The notes beneath the pieces were generated by a model. The model was not told the origin of the DNA and searched no databases. It was given only the letters and a program-made list of their open reading frames with translations. From assembly GCA_026671195.1 (NCBI GenBank), contig JAPOHD010000027.1:558001-622000 (forward strand): a stretch of 64,000 nucleotides of DNA, given 5' to 3'. The position numbers were made by a program, and so were the translations under genes. Source of the stretch: Draconibacterium aestuarii. GTDB taxonomy: Bacteria; Bacteroidota; Bacteroidia; Bacteroidales; Prolixibacteraceae. Shown piece after piece: positions 44,107-53,922 of this stretch (position 1 is the stretch's first letter; the number at the start of each line of letters is the position of its first letter).

Positions 44107-45009
44107 ATGACAGACGCTTATCACATACCAGTTTTGGCCGAAGAGAGTATTCTTGGATTGCAAATCAGGCCCGGTCAGGATATAATTGACGCAACATTTG
44201 GAGGTGGTGGTCACTCCCGGCTAATTCTCGACCATTTAAAAGGAGGCAGGCTTTTTGCCTTTGATCAGGATGAAGACGCTGCCGGGAATACCATTGAGGA
44301 TGACCGGCTTTTTTTTATAAGGCATAATTTTCGTTATGCCAAGAATTTTCTGCGTTTTCATGGTGTGGAGCAAGTCGATTCGGTTTTTGCCGACCTTGGT
44401 GTTTCGTCGCACGATTTTGATGTTCCGGAACGTGGTTTTTCATTTCGTTTTGATGCGAGTCTGGATATGCGTATGAATCAAAATGCAAATGTTGACGCAG
44501 CAAAAGTTGTTAATGAATATTCAGAAGATCGGCTGAGAACTATTTTTAGAATGTATGGCGAGATTAAAAATGCCGGGCGACTGGTTTCTGAAATCGTAAA
44601 ATACAGAAACAATCAGCCCATAAAAACAACTACTCAGTTAAAAGAAATTGCTTCGGGATGTTCGCCAAAAGCAATCGAGAATAAATATCTGGCTCAGGTT
44701 TTTCAGGCACTTCGAATTGAAGTAAATGAAGAAATGGATGCATTGAAAGAGTTTCTTGAGGCTTCGTTGGATTTACTAAAACCCGGTGGGCGTTTGGTGA
44801 TTATTACCTACCATAGTTTGGAAGACAGGCTTTGTAAAAACTTTATGCGTTCCGGTAATTTTGAAGGGAAAGTGGAAAAGGATTTTTACGGGAACGTTAC
44901 TTCGCCCTTTAAATTAATAAACCGAAAAGTGATTGTGCCCGGCAAAGAGGAACTGGTAGCAAATACACGCTCAAGAAGTGCAAAACTTAGAATAGTAGAA
45001 AAGATCTGA
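44107..45009 (+). CDS. rsmH: 16S rRNA (cytosine-1402-N4)-methyltransferase RsmH
   Basis: 300 residues, the usual length. SAM-binding motif IDATFGGGGHSRLILDHL (about residues 28-45), FADLGVSSHDFDVPERGFSF, FRFDASLDMRMNQ, and C-terminal ITYHSLEDRLCKNFM and NTRSRSAKLRIVEKI. It methylates C1402 of 16S rRNA at the P-site. Its position after mraZ is conserved in nearly all dcw clusters. The next gene starts 1 bp after its stop. Confidence 0.97.
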   Translation: MTDAYHIPVLAEESILGLQIRPGQDIIDATFGGGGHSRLILDHLKGGRLFAFDQDEDAAGNTIEDDRLFFIRHNFRYAKNFLRFHGVEQVDSVFADLGVSSHDFDVPERGFSFRFDASLDMRMNQNANVDAAKVVNEYSEDRLRTIFRMYGEIKNAGRLVSEIVKYRNNQPIKTTTQLKEIASGCSPKAIENKYLAQVFQALRIEVNEEMDALKEFLEASLDLLKPGGRLVIITYHSLEDRLCKNFMRSGNFEGKVEKDFYGNVTSPFKLINRKVIVPGKEELVANTRSRSAKLRIVEKI

Positions 45010-45010
45010 T

Positions 45011-45361
45011 ATGGCAGAACAAACAAAAAATACAAAAAAAATACCGGGAATGAAGTCGTTTATTGGCGGCACAATTCTAACCGACGACAGAATTACACGT
45101 CAGTTGCCTTTTGTATTGTTCCTGGCATTTCTCGGACTATTGCTCATCGCAAACAGAAACTGGTCGGGGAGCACAATCCGGGAGATTGAGGTTTTGAATG
45201 AGGAGCTGGAGGAGCTTCGTTCCGAGTCGATCACTTTGTCGGCAAAATTGATGGATGCAAGTCGCCCTTCGGAGGTGGCTAAGAAAGTTGAGCAGGCCAA
45301 TATTGGGCTTGAGGAGCCGGTGAGACCTCCGCAAAGATTAATTGTAGAAAAAGAAAAATAG
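45011..45361 (+). CDS. ftsL: FtsL-like divisome protein
   Basis: 116 residues. A cytoplasmic N-terminus of about 35 residues, one transmembrane helix (FVLFLAFLGLLLIANRNW) and a periplasmic coiled coil (EIEVLNEELEELRSESITLS). That topology and its place between rsmH and ftsI define FtsL, although sequence conservation is low. It forms a complex with FtsQ (DivIB) and DivIC/FtsB that activates FtsWI. No ftsB-like gene is present in this cluster. Confidence 0.85.
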   Translation: MAEQTKNTKKIPGMKSFIGGTILTDDRITRQLPFVLFLAFLGLLLIANRNWSGSTIREIEVLNEELEELRSESITLSAKLMDASRPSEVAKKVEQANIGLEEPVRPPQRLIVEKEK

Positions 45362-45364
45362 AGA

Positions 45365-47461
45365 GTGGGAATTCGGAAAACCATATTGTCGCGCATTGCA
45401 ATTGTGTACTTCGTACTTTTTTTGTTCGGAGTGGTAGTGGTGTTTAAAATGATTTCTGTTCAGCAAATTAATAACGATCGCTGGCAGCAGATTGAGAAAA
45501 ATCTGAGTAAAAACACCGTGCTAATTCCTCCGGTTCGTGGAACGATTTGTGCTTCCGACGGTAGTGTGTTGGCTACTTCGGTGCCGGGTTACAAGGTGCG
45601 CATTGATCTGGCTGCTGAAGGCGTGAAAAAGGTTTTTGAAAAAGAGAGTGATTCGCTCGCCTATTACTTGTCCGCATTTTATAAAGACGCATCAAAAAAT
45701 GAATACAAAAGAAAATTGCGATCGGCCTATAATGCCGGTAATCGTGGTTTTTTGCTTACACCCACAAAAATTGATTACACCGAACTTCAAAAGTTCAAAA
45801 AATTCCCGATTCTTCGACATGGCCATTTTGGGGGAGGGATGATTATTGAGCAGGAAAATAAAAGACTTAATCCGCTTGGTATTCTGGCGGCCCGTACAAT
45901 TGGCGGCATGAATAAAGCCGGAGCTTTAACACCTGTGCCAATCGGACACAACGGATTGGAACGCGCTTACGAAATGTATTTAAGGGGCGAAAACGGGATT
46001 AGTTACAAGCAAAATATCGCCGGAAGGTGGATAACACGTACCGAGATTGAGCCGCAAAATGGCATGGACATTATTACCACTATTGATGTAAAAATGCAGG
46101 ATATTGCAGAAAGTGCATTGTTCGATCAAATCGTTAAATCGAATGCCGAGTGGGCGACTGCTGTTTTAATGGAGGTTAAAACCGGTGAAATAAAAGCCAT
46201 TGCAAATCTTGGAAAAACAAGTGATGGATTTGCCGAAAAAGATAATTATGCATTAGGATATCGTGGATGTTACGAACCCGGATCAACATTTAAGTTGGTT
46301 TCGCTAATGGTGGCCTTGGAAGATGGAGTTGTGGATACCAGCGATGTATTTGATACAGGAAACGGGTACTGGGCAACCGAAAAAATTTACGACGACCATG
46401 CATGTGGAAAAATTAATGTGAAACAAATTTTGGAGCAATCGTCGAATATCGGTACAGCGAAAGTTATTCTTGAAAATTATAGAAATAAACCACGCGATTA
46501 TGTCGACAGGGTATACAGTTTTGGGATTCACAAGCCGCTTGGATTGGAATTGAATGGAGAAGGTCAACCCTACATAAAATACCCGGGCAATGCCGATTGG
46601 TGGGGAACCACACTTGGCCGGATGTCGTATGGCTATGATTTGCGTCTGACACCATTACAGGTACTTAATTTTTATAATGCGGTTGCCAACGGAGGCAAAA
46701 TGGTAAAACCACAATTGGTTCGCGAAATACGAAAAAATGGTGCTTTGATACGATCGTACAAAACCGAATATATAAATCCTATGATTGCTTCGAAAGAAAC
46801 GATCTCGAAGGCGCAGGCTATGCTGAAAGGTGTATGTCAGAACGGAACAGGAAGGGCCGTGCAGGGCGAGCATTTTAAAGTGGCAGGGAAAACCGGAACA
46901 GCCAGAGTTGCCCGCGAAGACGGTGCTGGTTATGTGCAGGGGGCATATTATGCTTCGTTTGTAGGGTACTTTCCTGCTGATGATCCTATGTTTTCGTTGA
47001 TTGTAACCTTTAAGCGACCACGGAATTCAATTTATGGGGCTGCAGTTGCAGGACCTGTGTTTAAAGAGATTTCGGAGAAAGTTTTTGCGGGTCAGGTAAT
47101 GGATGGTGGAATCAAAGAAGAAAAGAAGGAAAATGAATCGACTCCGTTAATTAAACCTGGGGAAGCAGATCAAATTCTGAAAATTGCACAAGAACTTCAA
47201 CTTCAGAATGTGGAAGGAAAACCCGGTTCAAAAATGGCTACTGTTTCAATTGTCGAAAACAAAGTGGTTTTAACGGAAAAGGAAATTTCAGCCGGCACAG
47301 TTCCCGATGTTCGGGGAATGGGTGCCAGCAATGCAATATACCTGATGGAAAATGCAGGGTTAAAAGTTAAAATAAAGGGAGTGGGAAAAGTGAGTCAGCA
47401 ATCGTTGCAACCGGGCAGTAAATACCGCACCGGGCAAACGGTTTATCTCGCATTGAAATAG
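45365..47461 (+). CDS. ftsI: Peptidoglycan transpeptidase FtsI/PBP3-like with one PASTA domain
   Basis: 698 residues starting with GTG 3 bp after ftsL. One N-terminal transmembrane helix (IAIVYFVLFLFGVVVVFKMI), a PBP dimerisation domain (about 50-230), then the transpeptidase: nucleophile serine in GSTFKLVS (about residue 305), SSN at about 360, KTGTARV at about 510. The last 60 residues are a PASTA domain (TVPDVRGMGASNAIYLMENA). Division-specific cross-linking of septal peptidoglycan, paired with FtsW. A single C-terminal PASTA domain is common in Bacteroidota FtsI. Confidence 0.95.
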   Translation: MGIRKTILSRIAIVYFVLFLFGVVVVFKMISVQQINNDRWQQIEKNLSKNTVLIPPVRGTICASDGSVLATSVPGYKVRIDLAAEGVKKVFEKESDSLAYYLSAFYKDASKNEYKRKLRSAYNAGNRGFLLTPTKIDYTELQKFKKFPILRHGHFGGGMIIEQENKRLNPLGILAARTIGGMNKAGALTPVPIGHNGLERAYEMYLRGENGISYKQNIAGRWITRTEIEPQNGMDIITTIDVKMQDIAESALFDQIVKSNAEWATAVLMEVKTGEIKAIANLGKTSDGFAEKDNYALGYRGCYEPGSTFKLVSLMVALEDGVVDTSDVFDTGNGYWATEKIYDDHACGKINVKQILEQSSNIGTAKVILENYRNKPRDYVDRVYSFGIHKPLGLELNGEGQPYIKYPGNADWWGTTLGRMSYGYDLRLTPLQVLNFYNAVANGGKMVKPQLVREIRKNGALIRSYKTEYINPMIASKETISKAQAMLKGVCQNGTGRAVQGEHFKVAGKTGTARVAREDGAGYVQGAYYASFVGYFPADDPMFSLIVTFKRPRNSIYGAAVAGPVFKEISEKVFAGQVMDGGIKEEKKENESTPLIKPGEADQILKIAQELQLQNVEGKPGSKMATVSIVENKVVLTEKEISAGTVPDVRGMGASNAIYLMENAGLKVKIKGVGKVSQQSLQPGSKYRTGQTVYLALK

Positions 47462-47467
47462 AGCGTA

Positions 47468-48925
47468 ATGAAACTAGAGCATTTATTGGAAAATATTGAG
47501 GTTGCAGGAAAAATTGGTTCTGTTGATAGGGAAATCAAAGGAATTGAATTTGACTCGCGAAAAGTGGAGCAGGATTTTGCTTTTGTGGCGCAGCGTGGTG
47601 TTCATGTCGATGGTCATAAATTTATAAATAAGGCTATTGAAATGGGGGCAAGTGTAGTGGTATGTGAAGAAATTCCTGCTGAAATTCCTGCTGAAATAAC
47701 TTTTGTAGAAGTGGCCGATTCGAACCAGGTACTTGGGGAGCTGGCTTCTGCATTTTATGATTTTCCATCTAAAAAAATGAAGGTGGTTGGCGTTACCGGA
47801 ACCAACGGAAAAACAAGTATTGCAACCTTGTTACACAAGTTGTTCTTATTGCAGGGATACAATGTCGGGCTTATTTCAACTATTTCGTATAAAATAAACG
47901 AACACGAGGAAACAGCATCGCATACCACACCCAATGCACTGAAAATTCAGAAATTATTAGCCGAAATGGTCAGTGAAGGTTGCGGATTCTGTTTTATGGA
48001 GGTAAGCTCGCATGCCATTCATCAGAAACGAATTGCGGGTATTGAATTTGCCGGTGGCATTTTTACCAATATCACGCACGACCATTTAGATTATCACAAG
48101 ACTTTTGCGGAATATATAAAAGCTAAAAAATCATTTTTTGACGAACTTTCCGGGGATGCTTTTGCCATTACCAATATCGACGATAAAAACGGTTTGGTGA
48201 TGCTGCAAAATACGAAAGCAACAAAGCTGACCTATTCGAACCGCGCAATGGCAGATTATCGTTGTAAAGTAATTGAAAGTCATTTTGATGGAATGTTACT
48301 GAATCTCGATAGCCAGGAAATCTGGACAAGGTTTGTAGGCTTGTTCAATGCGTCCAATCTTTTAGCTGTTTATGCTACAGCTGTTGAATTGGGGCAGGAT
48401 AAAGACGAAGTGCTGGCAGTTATAAGTAATCTTCATCCGGTGCAGGGAAGGTTCGAAACCATCCGTAGTTTAGATGGGAAATATGCCGTTGTTGATTATG
48501 CGCATACTCCCGATGCATTAAAGAATGTGTTGGCTGCAATTACCGAAATACGCACTCGAAATGAGCAGGTAATTACCGTGGTTGGTGCCGGTGGCGATCG
48601 CGATAAAATCAAACGTCCCGAAATGGCAAGAGAAGCTTTGCTGGCAAGCGATAAGGTGATTCTTACTTCGGATAATCCGCGCACCGAAAATCCGGTAGAA
48701 ATATTAAAAGATATGGAGGCAGGTGTTGAGCCTAAGTACAAAAATAAAGTGGTAACCATTGAAAGCCGCCGGGATGCAATTAAAACGGCAGCAATGCTGG
48801 CACAGCCCGGCGATATCATTTTAATTGCAGGGAAAGGCCACGAAAACTACCAGGAAATTAACGGTGTGAAACATCATTTTGATGATTTGGAAGAGATTAA
48901 GAACTGTTTTGGAATTGAAGATTAA
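47468..48925 (+). CDS. murE: UDP-MurNAc-tripeptide ligase MurE
   Basis: 485 residues. Mur ligase motifs: GIEFDSRKVEQDFAFVAQRG at the N-terminus, ATP loop VTGTNGKTSIATLLHKL (about residue 108), HTTPNALKIQ, FMEVSSHA, and VVDYAHTPDALKNVL in the third domain. The amino-acid specificity loop SDNPRTENP (DNPR) predicts meso-diaminopimelate. Cytoplasmic addition to UDP-MurNAc-L-Ala-D-Glu. A 12-bp exact tandem repeat (47669-47692) adds an IPAE repeat in the N-terminal domain. No murF follows, unlike in Proteobacteria. Confidence 0.95.
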   Translation: MKLEHLLENIEVAGKIGSVDREIKGIEFDSRKVEQDFAFVAQRGVHVDGHKFINKAIEMGASVVVCEEIPAEIPAEITFVEVADSNQVLGELASAFYDFPSKKMKVVGVTGTNGKTSIATLLHKLFLLQGYNVGLISTISYKINEHEETASHTTPNALKIQKLLAEMVSEGCGFCFMEVSSHAIHQKRIAGIEFAGGIFTNITHDHLDYHKTFAEYIKAKKSFFDELSGDAFAITNIDDKNGLVMLQNTKATKLTYSNRAMADYRCKVIESHFDGMLLNLDSQEIWTRFVGLFNASNLLAVYATAVELGQDKDEVLAVISNLHPVQGRFETIRSLDGKYAVVDYAHTPDALKNVLAAITEIRTRNEQVITVVGAGGDRDKIKRPEMAREALLASDKVILTSDNPRTENPVEILKDMEAGVEPKYKNKVVTIESRRDAIKTAAMLAQPGDIILIAGKGHENYQEINGVKHHFDDLEEIKNCFGIED

Positions 48926-48935
48926 ATACTGAACT

Positions 48936-50186
48936 ATGTTTTATTGGTTATACGAATTATTGGCAGAATACGACATCCCCGGAATTGGAATGCTTCCGGG
49001 TATTTCATTTCGTTCTGCAGCAGCTATTATTCTCTCACTTTTTATCACCACTGTTTTTGGTAAAAAAATGATTCGCATTTTGCAGCGAAAACAAATTGGC
49101 GACGAGGTGCGCGACCTTGGTCTGGAAGGACAAATGCAAAAACAGGGAACGCCAACAATGGGAGGGATAATTATTTTAATGGGCATAATAATTCCAACGC
49201 TTCTTTTTGCCCGCCTCGATAATATCTATATTCTGTTGATGTTGATAACCACGGCCTTTCTCGGCCTGATTGGTTTTATCGACGATTACATAAAAGTTTT
49301 CCTGAAGAATAAAGAAGGTCTGGCTGGAAAATTCAAAATTCTGGGACAGGTAAGTTTGGGGCTTTTTGTAGCAGCAGCACTTTTTATCAGCGACGATGTA
49401 AAAGTTCGCGAACATGTAAAAGACGAGAACGGAAAAAATATGACCATGGTGAAAACTGATCCGGTTACCGGACAGGAGGTGGTTCAGTTTGTTACCGAAG
49501 ATGTAAAATCAACCAAAACAACCATCCCGTTTATTAAGTCGAACGAGTTTGATTACGGGTGGTTGGTGGCTTTTGCGGGCAGTGCAGCCAGTTGGTTAAA
49601 ATGGGTGGTTTATGCGTTTGCAATCATACTCATAATAACAGCGGTTTCGAATGCAGCCAACCTTACCGACGGAATAGATGGTTTGGCCACCGGAACCTCA
49701 GCAATTAGTGGGGCAACTCTGGGAATACTGGCCTATGTAAGCGGTAACATAATTTATGCCGATTACCTGAATATCATGTATATCCCAAATATTGGTGAAT
49801 TGACCGTATTTATTGCAGCATTTATTGGAGCTACGGTTGGCTTTTTGTGGTACAACTCGTTCCCTGCGCAAGTATTTATGGGCGATACCGGAAGTTTGGC
49901 TCTGGGCGGAATTTTGGCGGTTTTTGCCATTATTATCCGGAAAGAAATTTTAATACCGCTGCTTTGCGGAATATTTCTTATTGAAAATCTTTCTGTAGTA
50001 ATTCAGGTGAGCTGGTTTAAATACACCAAACGTAAATATGGCGAAGGTCGCCGGGTGTTTTTAATGAGTCCGATTCATCATCATTTTCAGAAAAAAGGAT
50101 TCCCCGAACCCAAAATTGTAACCCGCTTTTGGATAGTTGGAATTATTCTGGCAGTGCTTACAATTGTAACATTAAAAATGAGGTAG
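48936..50186 (+). CDS. mraY: Phospho-MurNAc-pentapeptide translocase MraY
   Basis: 416 residues, longer than the 360 of E. coli MraY because of a polar insertion (about residues 150-200: [20 protein letters not shown]) between membrane helices, which is usual in this phylum. About ten transmembrane helices. Catalytic motifs: [79 protein letters not shown] and [12 protein letters not shown]. It transfers phospho-MurNAc-pentapeptide to undecaprenyl phosphate, making lipid I. The stop is 1 bp before the murD start. Confidence 0.96.
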   Translation: MFYWLYELLAEYDIPGIGMLPGISFRSAAAIILSLFITTVFGKKMIRILQRKQIGDEVRDLGLEGQMQKQGTPTMGGIIILMGIIIPTLLFARLDNIYILLMLITTAFLGLIGFIDDYIKVFLKNKEGLAGKFKILGQVSLGLFVAAALFISDDVKVREHVKDENGKNMTMVKTDPVTGQEVVQFVTEDVKSTKTTIPFIKSNEFDYGWLVAFAGSAASWLKWVVYAFAIILIITAVSNAANLTDGIDGLATGTSAISGATLGILAYVSGNIIYADYLNIMYIPNIGELTVFIAAFIGATVGFLWYNSFPAQVFMGDTGSLALGGILAVFAIIIRKEILIPLLCGIFLIENLSVVIQVSWFKYTKRKYGEGRRVFLMSPIHHHFQKKGFPEPKIVTRFWIVGIILAVLTIVTLKMR

Positions 50187-50187
50187 T

Positions 50188-51525
50188 TTGAAAAAATTGG
50201 TAGCCATATTGGGAGCAGGTGAAAGCGGGGTTGGGGCAGCCATTCTTGCACAGAAAAAAGGATATAAGGTTTTTGTTTCCGACCTGGGTAAAATAAAGGA
50301 AAAATATAAAAACGTTCTTTCAAATTATACTATCGATTTTGAAGAGGAGAAACATTCTGTTGATAAAATACTGTGTGCAGAATTAGTGGTGAAAAGTCCG
50401 GGGATTCCCGAAACTGCACCATTAATTGTTCAGCTAAAAGAAAAAGGTATTCCTGTAATTTCTGAAATTGAATTTGGAGGGAGGTATACTTCTGCCAAAA
50501 CAATTTGTATAACCGGAAGTAACGGTAAAACAACAACAACTTTGCTGACTTATCACATTCTGAAAAATGCGGGATTAAAAGTTGGACTGGCCGGAAATGT
50601 AGGGAAAAGTTTTGCCTGGCAGGTAGCCGACGAAGAGCACGAGGTTTATGTAATTGAGTTGAGTAGTTTTCAGTTGGACAGGATGTATGAGTTTAAGGCC
50701 GATGTGTCTGTAATAATGAATATTACACCCGATCATCTCGATCGTTACGGGTACGATATGCAAAACTACATCGACTCAAAATTCAGGATTCTTCAAAATC
50801 AAACAAGCAACGATTACTTCATTTATTGCGAAGATGATGAAGTGATAAAAAACGAATTAAGAAAAAGAGAGATAAAACCTGTTCAAATTCCTTTTGGGTT
50901 GGGAATGGCAGCCGAGCCGGGAGCAGGCGTACACGAGAATCGGATAATTATAAATTTTAATCAAAACCAATTCAGCATGTCTATACTGGATTTATCATTA
51001 CAGGGAAAACACAACACGTACAACAGCATGGCAGCAGGTATTGCCAGTATGGTGTTTGAGATCAGAAACGAGCAGTTGAGGGAGAGTATGGCCGACTTTA
51101 AGGGGGTTGAGCATCGTTTGGAACGCTTTCTGAAAGTACACGGAATTGAGTTTGTAAATGACTCGAAGGCGACAAATGTGAACTCTACCTGGTATGCGCT
51201 GGAAAGTGTGCACAAACCAATAATCTGGATTGCCGGAGGCGTTGACAAAGGCAACGATTATTCCATGTTGCAGGGATTGGTTACCAACAAAGTAAAAGCA
51301 ATTGTTTGTTTGGGAAAAAACAACGCAAAATTGCACGAAGCTTTCGGCGATTCGGTGGCCAATATTGTTGATGCAACAAGTATGGAAGAAGCGGTAAAAG
51401 CAGCTTATTACCTGGCGCGTAATGGCGATACTGTTTTGCTTTCGCCGGCTTGCGCCAGCTTCGATTTATTTGAAAATTACGAAGACAGGGGAAATCAGTT
51501 TAAAGAACAAGTAAGGAATTTATAA
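50188..51525 (+). CDS. murD: UDP-MurNAc-L-alanine:D-glutamate ligase MurD
   Basis: 445 residues, starting with TTG one base after the mraY stop. Motifs: VAILGAGESGVGAAILAQKK, CITGSNGKTTTTLLTYHILK, VIELSSFQLDRM, NITPDHLDRYG, LQGKHNTYNSMAAGIASMVF, HRLERF, NDSKATNVNSTWYALES and LSPACASFDLFENYEDRGNQ. It adds D-glutamate to UDP-MurNAc-L-Ala in the cytoplasm. The ORF ends in TAATG, sharing a base with ftsW, so translation is coupled. Confidence 0.96.
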   Translation: MKKLVAILGAGESGVGAAILAQKKGYKVFVSDLGKIKEKYKNVLSNYTIDFEEEKHSVDKILCAELVVKSPGIPETAPLIVQLKEKGIPVISEIEFGGRYTSAKTICITGSNGKTTTTLLTYHILKNAGLKVGLAGNVGKSFAWQVADEEHEVYVIELSSFQLDRMYEFKADVSVIMNITPDHLDRYGYDMQNYIDSKFRILQNQTSNDYFIYCEDDEVIKNELRKREIKPVQIPFGLGMAAEPGAGVHENRIIINFNQNQFSMSILDLSLQGKHNTYNSMAAGIASMVFEIRNEQLRESMADFKGVEHRLERFLKVHGIEFVNDSKATNVNSTWYALESVHKPIIWIAGGVDKGNDYSMLQGLVTNKVKAIVCLGKNNAKLHEAFGDSVANIVDATSMEEAVKAAYYLARNGDTVLLSPACASFDLFENYEDRGNQFKEQVRNL

Positions 51526-52745
51526 TGGAACTTTCCGTAGGGAAAATATTTAAAGGCGACCGTGTTATATGGATGGTGTTGATGTTTTTGTCGCTGCTTT
51601 CGCTGTTGATAGTATACAGTGCAACCGGCGCATTGGCGTATCGTGTGGCATCCGGGAATACCTTTAAGTACTTGTTGAGGCAGGTCGGATTTTTAAGTGC
51701 AGGTATTGGTGTAATTTTATTAATGGTAAACGTTTTTCCTATAAAATTATATTCAAAATTGGCACTTTGGGCTGTATGGGCAAGTATTGGTTTTTTAATG
51801 TTTGCGGTTGCAATGAAAGGAACCCAGTTTGTATCTACCAGTGGCCGGACACTTAACTTCTTTGGAGTAACATTTCAGCCTGCTGAATTGGCAAAAATAT
51901 CGCTGATTATATATACCGCCAGAATATTAGGCAAAAGGCAAAAAACCAAAGGTGATCTTTGGGATGCTTTTAAACGAATTTTATTGTTTACCGGCGCGAT
52001 TTGTGGTCTTATATTTATATCCGATTTTTCAACATCAGCGCTGCTTTTTGCTACGATAATGACAATGATGTTTGCCGGCCGAATTCCTTTGTTGTATTTG
52101 TTCTCTGTTGTGGGAGCAGGAATTGCGCTGATTGTGGTGATTTATTTTACTGCCGATATTTTGCCATCCAGTTTTGGCCGGGTGCAAACCATGAAAGGGC
52201 GGATTGAACGATTTGCCGATAAAGATGCAAGTACAAAACAGGGAATTACCCAGGCAGATTATGCCAAACTGGCTATTTATTCAGGTGGGATTTTTGGAAA
52301 AGGTCCGGGACATTCAGATGTTGCTAACTACATGGCTGCAGCGTATAACGATTTTATTTTTGCAATTATAGTTGAAGAATACGGCCTGATTGGCGGAACA
52401 GTGGTAATCTTACTTTTCCTGATCTTTTTTTTCAGGGGAGTGACAATTGTAAGGCGGGCCACACGAACTTTTCCGGCTTTTTTAGTAATCGGGCTCACTT
52501 TGGTACTCGTTTATCAGGCAATGATAAATATTGGTGTTTCCAGCGGGGCGTTACCGGTTACCGGACAGCCGTTGCCTTGGATAAGTCTGGGCGGAACATC
52601 GTTACTTTTTACTTCGGTAGCTTTTGGGTTGATTTTAAGTGTTAGTCATCAAAACCAAAAGAACCAGGAGATTGCAGAACAGCCACTGATGATAAAAGCA
52701 CCCGATGAAGATTATGAAATTGAGAATGAAGAAACGAGCAAATAA
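51525..52745 (+). CDS. ftsW: Septal peptidoglycan glycosyltransferase FtsW (SEDS)
   Basis: 406 residues, about ten transmembrane helices. SEDS signatures: FKYLLRQVGFLSAGIGVILL, GRTLNFFGVTFQPAELAKIS (the conserved F-Q-P-x-E), GPGHSDVANYMAAAYNDFIF with AIIVEEYGLIGGTVVI and GALPVTGQPLPWISLGGTSL. FtsW polymerises lipid II at the septum with FtsI. The C-terminal tail (PLMIKAPDEDYEIENEETSK) is cytoplasmic and acidic. The gene is followed by a 76-bp gap, the only sizeable break in this operon. Confidence 0.96.
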   Translation: MELSVGKIFKGDRVIWMVLMFLSLLSLLIVYSATGALAYRVASGNTFKYLLRQVGFLSAGIGVILLMVNVFPIKLYSKLALWAVWASIGFLMFAVAMKGTQFVSTSGRTLNFFGVTFQPAELAKISLIIYTARILGKRQKTKGDLWDAFKRILLFTGAICGLIFISDFSTSALLFATIMTMMFAGRIPLLYLFSVVGAGIALIVVIYFTADILPSSFGRVQTMKGRIERFADKDASTKQGITQADYAKLAIYSGGIFGKGPGHSDVANYMAAAYNDFIFAIIVEEYGLIGGTVVILLFLIFFFRGVTIVRRATRTFPAFLVIGLTLVLVYQAMINIGVSSGALPVTGQPLPWISLGGTSLLFTSVAFGLILSVSHQNQKNQEIAEQPLMIKAPDEDYEIENEETSK

Positions 52746-52821
52746 TAATTCGATACAGGCTGATGATTAAAACGTATACGAGTTCCATCTGTTACCATAA
52801 GAAATAAACAAGTATAAACAG

Positions 52822-53922
52822 ATGAAAAAGATAAATAAGGTAATATTAAGCGGAGGAGGCACCGGGGGGCATATTTTCCCGGCACTGGCCATTGCAAACG
52901 AGATTAAAAAGCGTAATCCTGACGCTGAAATTTTGTTTGTTGGCGCTTTGGGACGAATGGAAATGGATCGTGTTCCGGCAGCCGGTTACAAAATAATAGG
53001 TTTGCCTGTAATGGGATTTCCGCGTAAACCAAGCCTGAAAATATTTGCGTTCTTTCGGAAGTTAATACAAAGCGCTTCGATGGCAAAACAAATAGTTAGA
53101 GATTTTAAGCCTGAAGTAGCTATTGGGGTTGGAGGATATGCCAGTGGTCCGTTGTTGCGTGCTGCTGCCAAAAAGAATGTTCCTTCGTTAATCCAGGAAC
53201 AAAATTCGTATGCCGGAATCACCAATAAATTACTTGGTAAAAAGGTGAATTCCATTTGTGTGGCCTACGATAATATGGAGAAGTTCTTTCCGGCTGGTAA
53301 AATTATAATTACCGGAAATCCGGTTCGGGAGAATTTAATTCAGGAACAAGACAAAAAGGAGGCACTGGAATATTTTAAATTGAACAAAGACGATAAGGTG
53401 ATTCTGATTGTGGGCGGAAGTCTTGGTGCGCGTTCAATTAACAATTCAGTTCTTAAAAATATAAAGAAAATAGCAGATTCCGGAGTAAAAGTGATCTGGC
53501 AAACCGGGGCTATTTATTTCGATCGAATTCAGAACGAATTAAAAGAATCAAAACCGGAGAACCTGCAGATTCATAAATTTATTACACACATGGATTTGGC
53601 TTATTCTGTAGCTGACCTGGTGATTTCAAGAGCAGGCGCCGGAACCATTTCGGAGTTGTGTTTGGTGGGAAAAGCTTCGATTTTGGTACCCTCACCAAAT
53701 GTGTCGGAAGATCATCAAACAAAAAATGCCATGGCGCTGGTTGAGAAGAATGCCGCATTAATGGTGTACGACCACGAAATAGACGAAAAACTATTCCCAC
53801 TGGCGTTTCAGGTCGTATCAGATACGAAAAAGTGCGAAACCTTTTCTGTAAAAATTAAAGAGCTGGCAAAACCTGATGCCACAAAAACAATTGTTGACGA
53901 AGTAGAGAAATTAATAAAATGA
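52822..53922 (+). CDS. murG: Undecaprenyl-PP-MurNAc-pentapeptide-GlcNAc transferase MurG
   Basis: 366 residues, GT-B fold. N-terminal GGGTGGHIFPALAIANEI, then AIGVGGYASGPLLRAAAKKN and NSYAGITNKLL; C-terminal SLGARSINNSVL and LVISRAGAGTISELCLVGKA with VPSPNVSEDHQTKNAMAL. It adds GlcNAc to lipid I on the cytoplasmic face. The gene start is 76 bp after ftsW, and its last four bases (ATGA) overlap the murC start. Confidence 0.96.
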   Translation: MKKINKVILSGGGTGGHIFPALAIANEIKKRNPDAEILFVGALGRMEMDRVPAAGYKIIGLPVMGFPRKPSLKIFAFFRKLIQSASMAKQIVRDFKPEVAIGVGGYASGPLLRAAAKKNVPSLIQEQNSYAGITNKLLGKKVNSICVAYDNMEKFFPAGKIIITGNPVRENLIQEQDKKEALEYFKLNKDDKVILIVGGSLGARSINNSVLKNIKKIADSGVKVIWQTGAIYFDRIQNELKESKPENLQIHKFITHMDLAYSVADLVISRAGAGTISELCLVGKASILVPSPNVSEDHQTKNAMALVEKNAALMVYDHEIDEKLFPLAFQVVSDTKKCETFSVKIKELAKPDATKTIVDEVEKLIK

